In this document: positions 5,846 through 14,646 of the stretch, piece by piece | How the letters are laid out: each line of letters opens with the position of its first letter | Position numbering within the stretch: the first letter of the stretch is position 1 | NCBI GenBank assembly: GCA_050288085.1 | Contig: JBNKDD010000119.1 | Span: forward strand, 1 to 16,082 | Reading direction: 5' to 3' | DNA length: 16,082 bases | Source of the DNA: JBNKDD01 sp050288085 | Lineage (GTDB): Bacteria > Chloroflexota > Anaerolineae > Aggregatilineales > UBA3940 | Notes under the pieces: model-generated | The model's database searches: none | The model's input: the letters and a program-made list of their open reading frames with translations, nothing else | Told to the model about the DNA's origin: nothing | Position numbers and translations under genes: made by a program

Positions 5846-6532
5846 CTATTGTGCCAGTAAATAACCCTGCCCGTGCACGTTCTGAATGGAATAGGAGAAT
5901 GGCTCCAACTTGGCGCGGAGATTGGTGATATGAACCCGCACTAACCGGGGATCGCCCACGCCGGGCGGATAACCCCAGACGTGTTCAAGCAGGGTTTCGG
6001 TCGGGGAGGGCTGATCGGTGTGGGTCAGCAAGTAGTGGAGCAGACGATGCTCGGTGGGCGTCAGCTTGACGGTCTGGCTGTCAATCTGCATATCCAGTTG
6101 AGTGGTATGTAACCGGATTCCGGCATACAACAGGTACTCCGACTCGGCGTCCAGGATGCCGCCCGGAGCCCGGCGCAGCAGTGCCCGGATGCGGGCCGGA
6201 AGCTCGATCACCTCAAAGGGTTTGGTCAGGTAATCGTCGGCTCCGGCGTCCAACCCCTCGACGACATTGTCCGGGCGGTTTTTGGCCGTCAGGAACAGGA
6301 TCGGCAGCTTGGCCCAGAAAGGGTTGGCCCGGATGCGATTACAGACCTCAATGCCGCTCATTTCCGGCATGATGATGTCCAGTACCACCAGGTCAAAGTT
6401 ATCGACCGATAGTATATCCAGTGCTTCCTGTCCGCTGGTCACGACCCGGACATCATGCCCGGAATCCTCCAGGATTTCTTGTATGGACTCTAGTACCTCA
6501 TGGTCATCATCTACCACAAGAATGTGGGCCAT
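5846..6532 (-). CDS. OmpR/PhoB-family response regulator, canonical receiver
   Basis: Cytoplasmic transcription factor of 228 residues. The receiver (about 3-120) keeps all active-site residues: D8 and D9 (metal pocket), D52 (VVLDIIMP, phospho-acceptor), T82 (LFLTAK) and K104 (LTKPF). The winged-helix domain (about 133-227) has LTPTEHRLLHYLL, LLEHVWG, the recognition helix VRVHITNLRAKLE and the wing GQGYLL. The start is supported by AGGAG 6 nt upstream. The giant sensor kinase lies upstream on the same strand, 94 nt away. It is the natural phosphodonor, because no other kinase is present and the regulator's phosphorylation pocket is complete. A weak 6-bp hairpin (CAGGGT/ACCCTG, 6594-6620) in the gap may modulate read-through. 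Confidence 0.93.
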   Translation of the reverse strand: MAHILVVDDDHEVLESIQEILEDSGHDVRVVTSGQEALDILSVDNFDLVVLDIIMPEMSGIEVCNRIRANPFWAKLPILFLTAKNRPDNVVEGLDAGADDYLTKPFEVIELPARIRALLRRAPGGILDAESEYLLYAGIRLHTTQLDMQIDSQTVKLTPTEHRLLHYLLTHTDQPSPTETLLEHVWGYPPGVGDPRLVRVHITNLRAKLEPFSYSIQNVHGQGYLLAQ

Positions 6533-6626
6533 TGTCGGCTCCTATTGGTTGGCAGTCGGGCGTGAGAGCGAGATTGGGACTTTGATTACTGTCCAGGGTA
6601 AGCGACCGGCGGCCACCCTGTGAAGC

Positions 6627-9600
6627 TCACACCGGCAAGTTGATCGTAAAGATTGTCCCCCGGTCATCAACGCTTTCAACATCAATGGTTCCGTTATGCT
6701 TCACGATCACGTCCTGGCAAATTGCCAGCCCCAGACCCGTGCCATGTGATTTGGTTGTAAAAAAGGGATCAAAAACTTTGATCAAATCTTCAGGTGAAAT
6801 ACCGGGCCCGTTATCTTCGATGATGATGGTAACTGTGTTGTTATGGGTGTCTAATCGGGTTGTCACGCCTATTATACCATGATCCCTTGATGTCAAAGCA
6901 TCGCGGGCATTCAGCAGCAGATTGAGCCAGACATCTTCCAGGTGTTGGGAACTTCCCTTGACCGGTGGGAGATCAGGGGCCAGTTCGACTTTGATCTGGG
7001 CGATGTGTGGTTCGATCTGTGCCCGGACGAGCGAGATCGCGGTTTCAAGCGATTCGTTCACGTCGAGCGGCTTGCGGATAAAGGGCGTTGGACGGCCAAA
7101 GTCCAGCATCCGCTGAACGACACTCCCCGCCCGGTAAGCGGCCTGCTTGATCGACTCGGCATGTTTGAAGCCCGGATGGTCGGTCGGCAGCTTTTTCATC
7201 AACAGGTAAACCTGGGCTACAACGGTGGTCAGCGGGTTGTTGATCTGGTGGGCGACCCCCGCCGCGATTTCCCCGGCAACCGATAAGCGGGCTGCCCGTG
7301 ACAGGCGTTCACGCGTTTCGTGTAGATTGGTCAGGCTGACGGCCAGTTCATCCAGGATCAGGGAGTTGCCGATCACAAATTCGGCTTGCTGGGCGAAAGC
7401 CTTCACCACTTCCAGGTCGCGGGATTTGAGGGCGACAGACTTGCTGGTCGAGACGCACAGATAGCCGATCACGACCTCCGCCACCACCAGCGGCATGCCA
7501 ATCCAACCCCGGGTTGAATCGGGATCAAAAGCGGGTAGCAGGACTTCGTTCGCGCCGGGTTTGTCGTCAACCGAGATGATCAGAGGATCGCCGGAGGCCA
7601 TCGACAGGTACAATGCTGTGATCTCCGGGTAAGAGAAAGTCCGCTTCTGGGTCAGGTCGGTCAGGTCGATTCCCCTGGCGGTCACCATAGATAACAGGTC
7701 GCCATCGGTCAGCAGTAGGGCAACGCGCTCATAACCCAGGGCCTCGGCCAGAGAACCGGTGATCTGATCGAGCGTATTGATCATGGAAACCGGGCTGTTT
7801 AAGCCTGCTGATACGTTCTGGAAGGTCTGGGCTAAGGCCCGTTCCCGGCGTTCGGCCTCAAACAACTGAGCATTCTGGATGGCGATAGCCGCCTGGTCGG
7901 CAAAGGCCTGAATTCGCCTGGTGTACTGTTCGGTGAATGATCCTGGCTCAAGTGCAAAGAGCGTCAGGAAGCCGAGCACTTCGCCGCCGACACAAATCGG
8001 GGTGCCAATGTAGGAGTGGAACTGCTCCAACCGGGGAGTGGGAATCCAGCCATGATAATGGCGGACATCGTCGATAACCATCGGTTTCTGGGTTTCGATC
8101 ATCTGCTTTAAATTGGGGGTGTCGCTCACATTGAATACCAGATTCTGGACAATTTTCTTGAGCTGCGGCGTATCATATCCCCTGGTTCGGATCATCCGGC
8201 AGGCGTCGTCTTCAATCAGCAGGACCTGAGCGGCATCATGGGCAACCACCCGGCCTACATTATCCAGGATACGGTCGAAAACTTCATTCAGGTCTAAGGT
8301 GCTGCTTAGTGCTGAGGCCGTGTCTGCCAGGGCTTCGGCCAGAATGCGCTGTTCGCGCTCGGCCTGTTCCACCCGTTTCCGCTCGGTGATATCCGCCATA
8401 TTTCCGATGACGCGGATGATTTTGTCGTCTTGCTTGATCGGTTCAGCGGTAACACGAATCCACCTTTGCCCGTCTCTGGCGGTGGTGAAGAGGAATTCAT
8501 GATCGAATTTTTCTCCCTCGTTTACACAGCGTCGGAATGCAGTCTCAACCAGCGGGCGGTCTTCTGGAGCGTAACAGCTCAGGCTATATTCGATCTTGTC
8601 GAATCCGCTCAAGGATGAATCTACACCATGGAGACGGTAGGTTTCTTCAGTCCAGAACATGGTCTGACTGTCTATATCCCATTCCCATCCGCCAACTTTG
8701 GCCAGGCGTTGAGTGGAATTCAACAGATCCAGGCTTTGTCGCAGCTCTTTTTCGGCCTCTTTGCGCCGGGTGATATCACGGACGATGGATATAGCCAGAC
8801 CATCTTCCAACCCGGTCAGGTGGGAGGTGGTCACCTCAACCGGGATGAGCCTGCCGTCCCGGTGCAGGTCAACCGTTTCAAATGGCTGGCCTTTGTACTG
8901 TTTCAGTTCGTTTTTGATGACCTGCCCGGCGGTCCCTCGACATTGGGGAGCCTGCAACTGAGGCACTGTCATCGACAACAATTCTTCTTTTGTGTAGCCG
9001 AGCAGATCGCAGGCCTGTTGGTTCACATCGAGGATCTGATCGTCCTCATTTTCGATCAGGATCGCGTCGTTGGCCTGCTCAAAGAGGGTGCGGTAGCGGG
9101 CTTCACTCTCACGGAGGGCCTGCTCGGCCCGTCTGCGTTCGGTGATATCATCCCCGGAACTCAGGGTTCCGATGATGTCGCCGTCTTCATTTCTCAGCAC
9201 GGTGTTGCGCCAGGCAATCAACTGCTCCTCGCCAGCCTTATTGACAATTGCATTTTCATAATATTCGGTCAGTTCGATTTCACCGGCTATAAGCTGGGAA
9301 AAGACAGTCTTTGCTCCCTCTTGATCTTCTTCAGGGATAAAGGTGCTAAACCAATTTTTGCCGATGATTTCTTCCTCGGTGTAGCCCAGTAACTCGCAGC
9401 CTCTCTGGTTGATCAAGGTCACCTGCTGATCACTGTTGATGGCGACCATGATCACGTTCACGATGTCAAGGTAGGTTTGAGCCTTGTCACGCTCCTGGCG
9501 CAGCGCTTCTTCTGCCTGCATGCGGTCGGTGATGTCGTTGGCAATTGTCAGGATAGCCGGTTGATCCTCAATAGTGACCATCGTTGCGCCGAGGTCCAGC

Positions 9601-12600
9601 CATTTTGTCTTGCCGTCTTTGGTCAGTATCTTTGCTTCATAACGAGAGGGAACTGACTCTCCCTGTAGGCGGGCCGTTGATCGCTCGGTCACCATTTGAC
9701 GCATGTCGGGGTGAATCAGGTCGATGGGGTGCATGGTATCTGCGTCTTCCAGGGAATAGCCGGTCAACTGCTCCCAGGCCGGGTTAACATACAGGTAGCG
9801 GTTGTTGACTCGATCCATGATCGAGATAGTTGTGGGGGCGAATTCGACCAGGGAACGGTAGCGTTCCTCACTTTCCAGGAGAGCCTGTTCTGACCGTCTG
9901 CGCTCAGTGATGTCATCCCCAGAACTCAGCGTTCCGATAATACGGCCATCCTCATCTTTCAGTACAGAACTACGCCATGCGATCAGCCGCTCTTTGCCGT
10001 CTCTATTAACAATCGTATTCTCTAAAAGATCGAAGGCCTCGACCTGACCGGCTATGATCTGGACAAAGTGGTCCCTTAGCTTTTCCTGATCTGCTTCGGG
10101 GATAAAGGTGTCAAACCAGTTTTTGCCGATGATCTCTCCCTCGCTGTAACCCAGTAACTCGCAGCCTTTCTGGTTGATCAAGGTCACCTGCTGCTCGCTG
10201 TTGATGGCGACCACGATCACATCTACGATGTCAAGGTAGGTCTGGGCTTTATCCCGTTCCCGGCGGAGCGCTTCTTCTGCCTGCATACGGTCGGTGATGT
10301 CATTGGCAATCGCCAGGATGGCCGGTTCACCCTCGAAGGTAATCAGCGCTACGCTAAAGTCCGACCATTTGATCACACCATCTTTCGTCACCGTTTTTAA
10401 TTCGTAGCGAGAGGGGACCTTCTCCCCACGCAGCCGGGCTTCCCCCCGCCCCTTTACGAGATGGGCCATGTCGGGATGAACCAGATCGATGGGGCGCATG
10501 GTTTTTGAATCTTCCAGGGAATAGCCGGTCAACTGTTCCCAGGCCGGGTTGACGTACAGATAGCTCTCCTCCCCACCCAGAATCGAGATCGCTATGGGGG
10601 AAAACTCGACCAGGGTGCGGTAGCGTGTCTCGCTCTCGCGGAGGGCCTGCTCGGTTTGTTTAAGTTCGGTAATGTCGGTGATAAATCCTTCCAGGGTCAG
10701 CACTTCCCCGTCATCGCCAAACACACCCTGTCCGCGTTCCCAGACCCATTTTTCCTGCCCGTCAGCCGTCAGGATACGGTAGGTGATTTCAAAGGGCTCG
10801 CATTTTTTCAGGGCTTTCTGGGTGTTATCCCAGACAGCATCCTGATCGTCTGGGTGGATCAGGTCGGCATAGTCTCGCTTTTTGTCGCCTAAGAAATCAT
10901 CTGGCGGGTATCCGGTCAAGTCCTGAATCCCTTCGCTAAGGAATTCGGCAGTCCAGGCCCGGTTATTTTTCATCCGGTAGGCAGCTCCCGGCAGATTGCA
11001 CATCAGACGGGAGAGGTAGCGTTGATTCTCCTGGAGGGCACGTTCGGCCTGCTTAAATTCGGTCACGTCCTGGCAGGTTCCGATCAACAGCTCCGGTTGG
11101 CCCTGGTCATCGCGAACGATCTGCGCCCTGGTATAGATATTCTTGACCAGGCCGCCGGGGATCAGGTAGCGAAAATGGTTGATAATTTCGCTTCCTTCTT
11201 TGAAAGCTCGCTCAGTGTTCTCGTTGACATGGGCCTGATCATCCGGGTGAATCCGGCTGGTAAATTCTTCATAGGCCGGGGGCGGCTGATCGGGGTCAAA
11301 GCCGAGGATGTGATAGAGTTCCTTCGACCAGTAGGTAGGGCCTTCGGTGATATGCTGCTCAAAGCTGCCGATCTGCCCCATTGTTTGGGCTTCAGACAGC
11401 CGGGTTTCGCTCTTGCGCAGGGCCTCCTCTGCTTTCCTGAGCTCGGTATTATCCCGGATGCTGATCACTACGCCTTCAACCGTTCCCTGGCTGCCATAAA
11501 AGGGATGGTAAACCGCATCCATATAGCGGCGACCGCGACCGGGCATATCGTACCAATCCTGGAACTGTACGACCTCTCCCTTCAAACATTGCTCATAGCG
11601 ATGCCTTAGTTTTGTCTCAAAGAGTTCTTCACCAATCAGAGAGGCGGCGGTCTGGCCGAGCACCTGTTCGCGGGTGCAGTCGAAGAATGTCAGGTAGCTG
11701 TCGCTGACGGCCTGGTATTCATAGTCGGTATTGGTCAATGCCAGCAGGTCATTGGTAACTGATACGATGTGCTTGTACTTGAGCAGCTCGTTTTCGGTCT
11801 GTTTAAATTCGGTCACATCCTGGGCTGTTCCGATTAACATTTCCGGTTTGCCCTGGTCGTCAAAGGTAACCCATGCCCTGGCGTGGATATTCTTGACCTG
11901 ACCATCGGGGAGCAGGTAGCGATAATTGGTAGTGGGGCTTGTGCCATCTTCGAAAGCCTGCTTGATGAGCTTTTCCACGCCTGCCCGGTCATCGGGGTGT
12001 ATCCGGCTGGCGTATACATCGAGATCAGGGGGCGGCTGATCGGGGTCGAAGCCAAGAATGTCATACAAAGACTTTGACCAATAATATCGTGAGGGATCGG
12101 TGGGATGCAGCTCGAAGCTGCCGATTTGCGCAATGGCCTGGGCATCAGTCAGGCGGGCTTCGCTCTTGCGCAGGGCTTCCTCAGCCTGCTTTCGTTCGGT
12201 GATATCCAGCCCAACCTCTACAATGCCAATCAACTTACCCTGCTCATCAAAGACCGGATTGCCGCGTAATAACCGGGTCCTACCGTTGGGATTGGTCACC
12301 TCGCTTTCGGCAGGCTTCCTGGTTTCCCACACCTTTTCAATCGGGCAGCCGTCGCAAGCCTGTTTTTCTCCATGCCAGACTTCGTAGCAGCGCTTGCCGA
12401 TGATTTCGTGATGGGGTATATCGGTCCCTTCTCGTGCTTCCCGGTTCAGCCAGACGACATTGTGTTCGAGGTCCTGGTACACCACTGCCTCGGATAGGCT
12501 GTCGAGAATGATGCTTTTCTCCCGTTCGCTGCGTTTGAGGGCCTCTTCGGCCTGCTTGCGTTCGGTGATATCGATAGCCGACCCGATAATCTTAGTGACC

Positions 12601-14207
12601 TTACCCGATTCATCCCGCTCAAAAACAGAGGCCCGATCATGGAACCAATGCAACTGGCCGTCAGTGGTCATCATGCGGTATTCAACATCGAGCCATTCCC
12701 CATCATTTCCCGCTTGCAGCTTCGACGTTCGTTCGACTAACGCGGTTAACCCTTCCGGGTTCATGCTGGCGTCAGTGACTTTTTGGGATAAATTGCTGGC
12801 ATCCTTCTCGAAGATATTTCCGAATATCTCTCGGTGGGTGGCGTTCACCCAGACGTTTTGGTTTTCGACGGTATCGTAGATATAGAGAATGCTGGGGGTG
12901 GTGTTCGCGATGGCCTGGGCCAGGCGCTCACTCTCCCGGAGGGCTTCCTGAACGCGTTTCCGTTCGGTGATGTCAATATGTGAGCCGAGCATCCGAACAG
13001 GCTTGTCGTTTTCATCATACATCAGGTCAGCCTGGGCTAGAATCCAACGATATTCCCCATCTTTATGCCGGAAACGGAACTCGTTTTGATAATTCGGGTA
13101 TGGTGCATCAATGAATGCTCGTATGGTCTGAAGTGCGTGGTCAAGGTCTTCGGGATGCACACGGCTTTGCCACTCGTCGAACTTATTCTCGATCTCGTGA
13201 TCCTCATAACCTATCTGTCTTTTCCATTCGGGAGAGAAATAAACCGAGTTATCCTTGATGTTCCAGTCCCACAGTCCCACATTACCGGCTTTGACAGCCT
13301 GCCGGAGTTGTTCTTCTGCTATGTGACGTATTTCTTCATTCTTTTTGCGCTCGGTGATATTGCTTGAAATCCCGCAGGTGGCATAGACTTCTCCGTTTGC
13401 GTCCCGCAGTGGGAAATGCACCGCCAGGAACGTGAATGAACCACTGTCAAGTTCAAACACTTCTTCGACCTCAAATGGCTGCCCGGTTTCGATTACCTTG
13501 CGGTGGTTCGTCATGAACATATCTGCGATGGATTCAGGATAGATGTCGTGAGGGGTTTTGCCCTGTGCTTCGGCATTGGATACGCCGAGAATCTGCTCGC
13601 AGTGGTGATTGATCTCGATGTAGCGGCCCTGTAGATCTTTGATGTAGATCATTGCGATTGCGTTATCGAGGATGGTTTTCTGCCGGATTTCGCTTTCGTG
13701 TAGGGCTTCTTCGGTGTGTCTTCTCCTGGTGATATCGCGGGTGACGATACCGATCTGGAAGCCTTTCCTGGTTGGGATGGAAAAGGCTGCGGATTGAATA
13801 ATGCGTTGCTCACCATCTGGCCGGTGGATGGTGCGCTCAAGAGGTTGTCTCATCCAGTCCGCCTGGCCTGTTTCAAGGATGTCGAGGGTTCGCTTCTTAT
13901 AAAGTTCGTAGTTCTCAGGTGTTTTAGAGTCTTCTGCTACCAGTTCGAACAGCGTTTCCCAATTCTTCTTGCCCAGTGCCTCATTATTAGGAATGCCGGT
14001 GATCCGCGCCTGACCCTCGTTCCACTCAATGATCGTGCCGGTTTCATCCAGCAAGACAAAGCCGTCGGATGATCGCTCCATGAACTGGCGGAAGGCTTCT
14101 GAACTTTGTTGGATGGTGGTCTCTAATGGCTCCAGTGCAGCAACCTGTTCCTGGAGCGCTTCGATTTCCTGAATCAGTTGGGCCTTTGTTTTATGCGAGT
14201 AGCTCAT
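6627..14207 (-). CDS. Giant soluble sensor histidine kinase: about 15 PAS, 2 GAF, HisKA, HATPase
   Basis: A 2526-residue cytoplasmic kinase with no membrane segment or signal peptide. By the recurring exit motif DITER/DVTEF, PAS domains fall at about 36-160, 172-285, 296-415, 427-549, 562-671, 684-799, 809-921, 935-1049, 1061-1181, 1192-1305, 1319-1435, 1447-1561, 1574-1690, 1702-1813 and 1824-1942. Two GAF domains follow (about 1955-2115, 2125-2285), then HisKA with H2320 in GVAHQINNPLT. The HATPase follows with the N-box NLLLNARDA (2429-2437), G1 DNGPGI (2465-2470) and G2 GTGLGLAI (2489-2496). Linkers such as ERKQAEEALRKSE should form signalling coiled coils. The residue after the phospho-His is Gln rather than Glu. 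PAS 10-11 and 12-13 are a tandem duplication, and PAS 6 and 8 are close relatives. The likely partner is the downstream response regulator. Ligands are unknown. The Shine-Dalgarno is weak (AAGG, 12 nt from ATG). Confidence 0.93.
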   Translation of the reverse strand: MSYSHKTKAQLIQEIEALQEQVAALEPLETTIQQSSEAFRQFMERSSDGFVLLDETGTIIEWNEGQARITGIPNNEALGKKNWETLFELVAEDSKTPENYELYKKRTLDILETGQADWMRQPLERTIHRPDGEQRIIQSAAFSIPTRKGFQIGIVTRDITRRRHTEEALHESEIRQKTILDNAIAMIYIKDLQGRYIEINHHCEQILGVSNAEAQGKTPHDIYPESIADMFMTNHRKVIETGQPFEVEEVFELDSGSFTFLAVHFPLRDANGEVYATCGISSNITERKKNEEIRHIAEEQLRQAVKAGNVGLWDWNIKDNSVYFSPEWKRQIGYEDHEIENKFDEWQSRVHPEDLDHALQTIRAFIDAPYPNYQNEFRFRHKDGEYRWILAQADLMYDENDKPVRMLGSHIDITERKRVQEALRESERLAQAIANTTPSILYIYDTVENQNVWVNATHREIFGNIFEKDASNLSQKVTDASMNPEGLTALVERTSKLQAGNDGEWLDVEYRMMTTDGQLHWFHDRASVFERDESGKVTKIIGSAIDITERKQAEEALKRSEREKSIILDSLSEAVVYQDLEHNVVWLNREAREGTDIPHHEIIGKRCYEVWHGEKQACDGCPIEKVWETRKPAESEVTNPNGRTRLLRGNPVFDEQGKLIGIVEVGLDITERKQAEEALRKSEARLTDAQAIAQIGSFELHPTDPSRYYWSKSLYDILGFDPDQPPPDLDVYASRIHPDDRAGVEKLIKQAFEDGTSPTTNYRYLLPDGQVKNIHARAWVTFDDQGKPEMLIGTAQDVTEFKQTENELLKYKHIVSVTNDLLALTNTDYEYQAVSDSYLTFFDCTREQVLGQTAASLIGEELFETKLRHRYEQCLKGEVVQFQDWYDMPGRGRRYMDAVYHPFYGSQGTVEGVVISIRDNTELRKAEEALRKSETRLSEAQTMGQIGSFEQHITEGPTYWSKELYHILGFDPDQPPPAYEEFTSRIHPDDQAHVNENTERAFKEGSEIINHFRYLIPGGLVKNIYTRAQIVRDDQGQPELLIGTCQDVTEFKQAERALQENQRYLSRLMCNLPGAAYRMKNNRAWTAEFLSEGIQDLTGYPPDDFLGDKKRDYADLIHPDDQDAVWDNTQKALKKCEPFEITYRILTADGQEKWVWERGQGVFGDDGEVLTLEGFITDITELKQTEQALRESETRYRTLVEFSPIAISILGGEESYLYVNPAWEQLTGYSLEDSKTMRPIDLVHPDMAHLVKGRGEARLRGEKVPSRYELKTVTKDGVIKWSDFSVALITFEGEPAILAIANDITDRMQAEEALRRERDKAQTYLDIVDVIVVAINSEQQVTLINQKGCELLGYSEGEIIGKNWFDTFIPEADQEKLRDHFVQIIAGQVEAFDLLENTIVNRDGKERLIAWRSSVLKDEDGRIIGTLSSGDDITERRRSEQALLESEERYRSLVEFAPTTISIMDRVNNRYLYVNPAWEQLTGYSLEDADTMHPIDLIHPDMRQMVTERSTARLQGESVPSRYEAKILTKDGKTKWLDLGATMVTIEDQPAILTIANDITDRMQAEEALRQERDKAQTYLDIVNVIMVAINSDQQVTLINQRGCELLGYTEEEIIGKNWFSTFIPEEDQEGAKTVFSQLIAGEIELTEYYENAIVNKAGEEQLIAWRNTVLRNEDGDIIGTLSSGDDITERRRAEQALRESEARYRTLFEQANDAILIENEDDQILDVNQQACDLLGYTKEELLSMTVPQLQAPQCRGTAGQVIKNELKQYKGQPFETVDLHRDGRLIPVEVTTSHLTGLEDGLAISIVRDITRRKEAEKELRQSLDLLNSTQRLAKVGGWEWDIDSQTMFWTEETYRLHGVDSSLSGFDKIEYSLSCYAPEDRPLVETAFRRCVNEGEKFDHEFLFTTARDGQRWIRVTAEPIKQDDKIIRVIGNMADITERKRVEQAEREQRILAEALADTASALSSTLDLNEVFDRILDNVGRVVAHDAAQVLLIEDDACRMIRTRGYDTPQLKKIVQNLVFNVSDTPNLKQMIETQKPMVIDDVRHYHGWIPTPRLEQFHSYIGTPICVGGEVLGFLTLFALEPGSFTEQYTRRIQAFADQAAIAIQNAQLFEAERRERALAQTFQNVSAGLNSPVSMINTLDQITGSLAEALGYERVALLLTDGDLLSMVTARGIDLTDLTQKRTFSYPEITALYLSMASGDPLIISVDDKPGANEVLLPAFDPDSTRGWIGMPLVVAEVVIGYLCVSTSKSVALKSRDLEVVKAFAQQAEFVIGNSLILDELAVSLTNLHETRERLSRAARLSVAGEIAAGVAHQINNPLTTVVAQVYLLMKKLPTDHPGFKHAESIKQAAYRAGSVVQRMLDFGRPTPFIRKPLDVNESLETAISLVRAQIEPHIAQIKVELAPDLPPVKGSSQHLEDVWLNLLLNARDALTSRDHGIIGVTTRLDTHNNTVTIIIEDNGPGISPEDLIKVFDPFFTTKSHGTGLGLAICQDVIVKHNGTIDVESVDDRGTIFTINLPV
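9108..10637 (-). repeat. Intragenic tandem duplication of a two-PAS unit (765-bp period)
   Basis: Bases 9873-10637 (residues 1191-1445) and 9108-9872 (residues 1446-1700) encode the same PAS pair, with blocks such as YLYVNPAWEQLTGYSLED, ANDITDRMQAEEALR and ERDKAQTYLDIV in both. The DNA is also still similar, for example AGCGCTTCTTCTGCCTGCAT at 9502 and 10267, exactly 765 bp apart. This is a head-to-tail, in-frame duplication of 255 codons. Confidence 0.85.
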
Positions 14208-14370
14208 GATGATGATTCGCCTTCAAACTAACAGTGCAAAGGGGATATGAAGATAATGAGTACTTTTATGATCTCTATTGTATATGAAGATGCAATATAT
14301 CGATTATCTGAATGAAATGTCTTATGTTAGGGAAACTGATTTAGAGAGATTGAGTGATGTGGGTGTGCGG

Positions 14371-14454
14371 AAAAATCACCTTCAACTTATCCCCCATTTG
14401 TGTGGGAAGAGGCAAGACAGAGGGCTGGAGAATATCGGTCGTAAGGTGATTTTT
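14371..14454. repeat. 84-bp stretch bounded by a perfect 12-bp inverted repeat
   Basis: AAAAATCACCTT (14371-14382) and AAGGTGATTTTT (14443-14454) are perfect inverted repeats around 60 nt of non-coding sequence. The size and ends fit a very small MITE or solo element. It would lie within the long leader of the kinase mRNA if transcription begins near 14568. A paired regulatory site is the alternative. Confidence 0.5.
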
Positions 14455-14574
14455 TGGACTGATAGATCAACTAAAACAAAATGGCATCGTATTCGTATCT
14501 CCATAGTTACCAACAAAACCCGGTCAGTTCTTCCCTGAGATGCAACTTATCCAAACGCTTAACTATTAAATCTC

Positions 14575-14580
14575 ATTATA
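14575..14580 (-). promoter_or_regulatory. Candidate -10 box for the kinase-regulator operon
   Basis: TATAAT reads on the minus strand directly after the terminator of the upstream gene. The -35 position falls on a T-run (TTTTTT) and is weak. It would give a leader of about 360 nt. Other AT-rich stretches nearer the ATG could serve instead. Confidence 0.3.
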
Positions 14581-14594
14581 ACAGATTATCATAC

Positions 14595-14625
14595 AAAAAA
14601 AAGGGAGCTGCGAACAGCTCCCTTT
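14595..14625 (-). terminator. Strong rho-independent terminator of the SIMPL lipoprotein gene
   Basis: Read on the minus strand, AAAGGGAGCTG, loop TTCG, CAGCTCCCTTT form an 11-bp perfect stem (14600-14610 with 14615-14625). It is followed by a run of eight T. It isolates the SIMPL transcript from the kinase operon downstream. Confidence 0.92.
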
Positions 14626-14646
14626 GAGTGACAGACTTTTTCTTGA

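Larger units (their letters stand above)
14208..14594. other. Non-coding gap upstream of the giant kinase
   Basis: Between the kinase start and the terminator of the SIMPL gene I find no gene. The longest open frame (plus strand, to 14538) needs a TTG start, has no ribosome binding site and does not look like a protein. The gap is AT-rich, holds a 12-bp inverted repeat (14371-14454) and a candidate -10 box, and must contain the kinase promoter. Confidence 0.6.

Noticed and set aside
8628..9392. 254-codon open frame on the plus strand
   Set aside because: It lies wholly opposite the PAS region of the giant kinase, has low-complexity hydrophobic content and no ribosome binding site. It is an antisense shadow produced by the kinase codon usage.
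11022..11609. 195-codon open frame on the plus strand
   Set aside because: Antisense shadow of PAS domains in the kinase. Similar frames recur at other PAS repeats, as expected from the repeated coding sequence.
9108..12200. Recurring short similar blocks in the kinase gene as a CRISPR or satellite array
   Set aside because: The repeats are in-frame PAS exit motifs and linkers at domain spacing, with no constant short repeat and unique spacer pattern.
14278..14538. 86-codon open frame on the plus strand
   Set aside because: TTG start, no ribosome binding site, no protein-like pattern, and it contains both arms of a perfect inverted repeat. Treated as non-coding.
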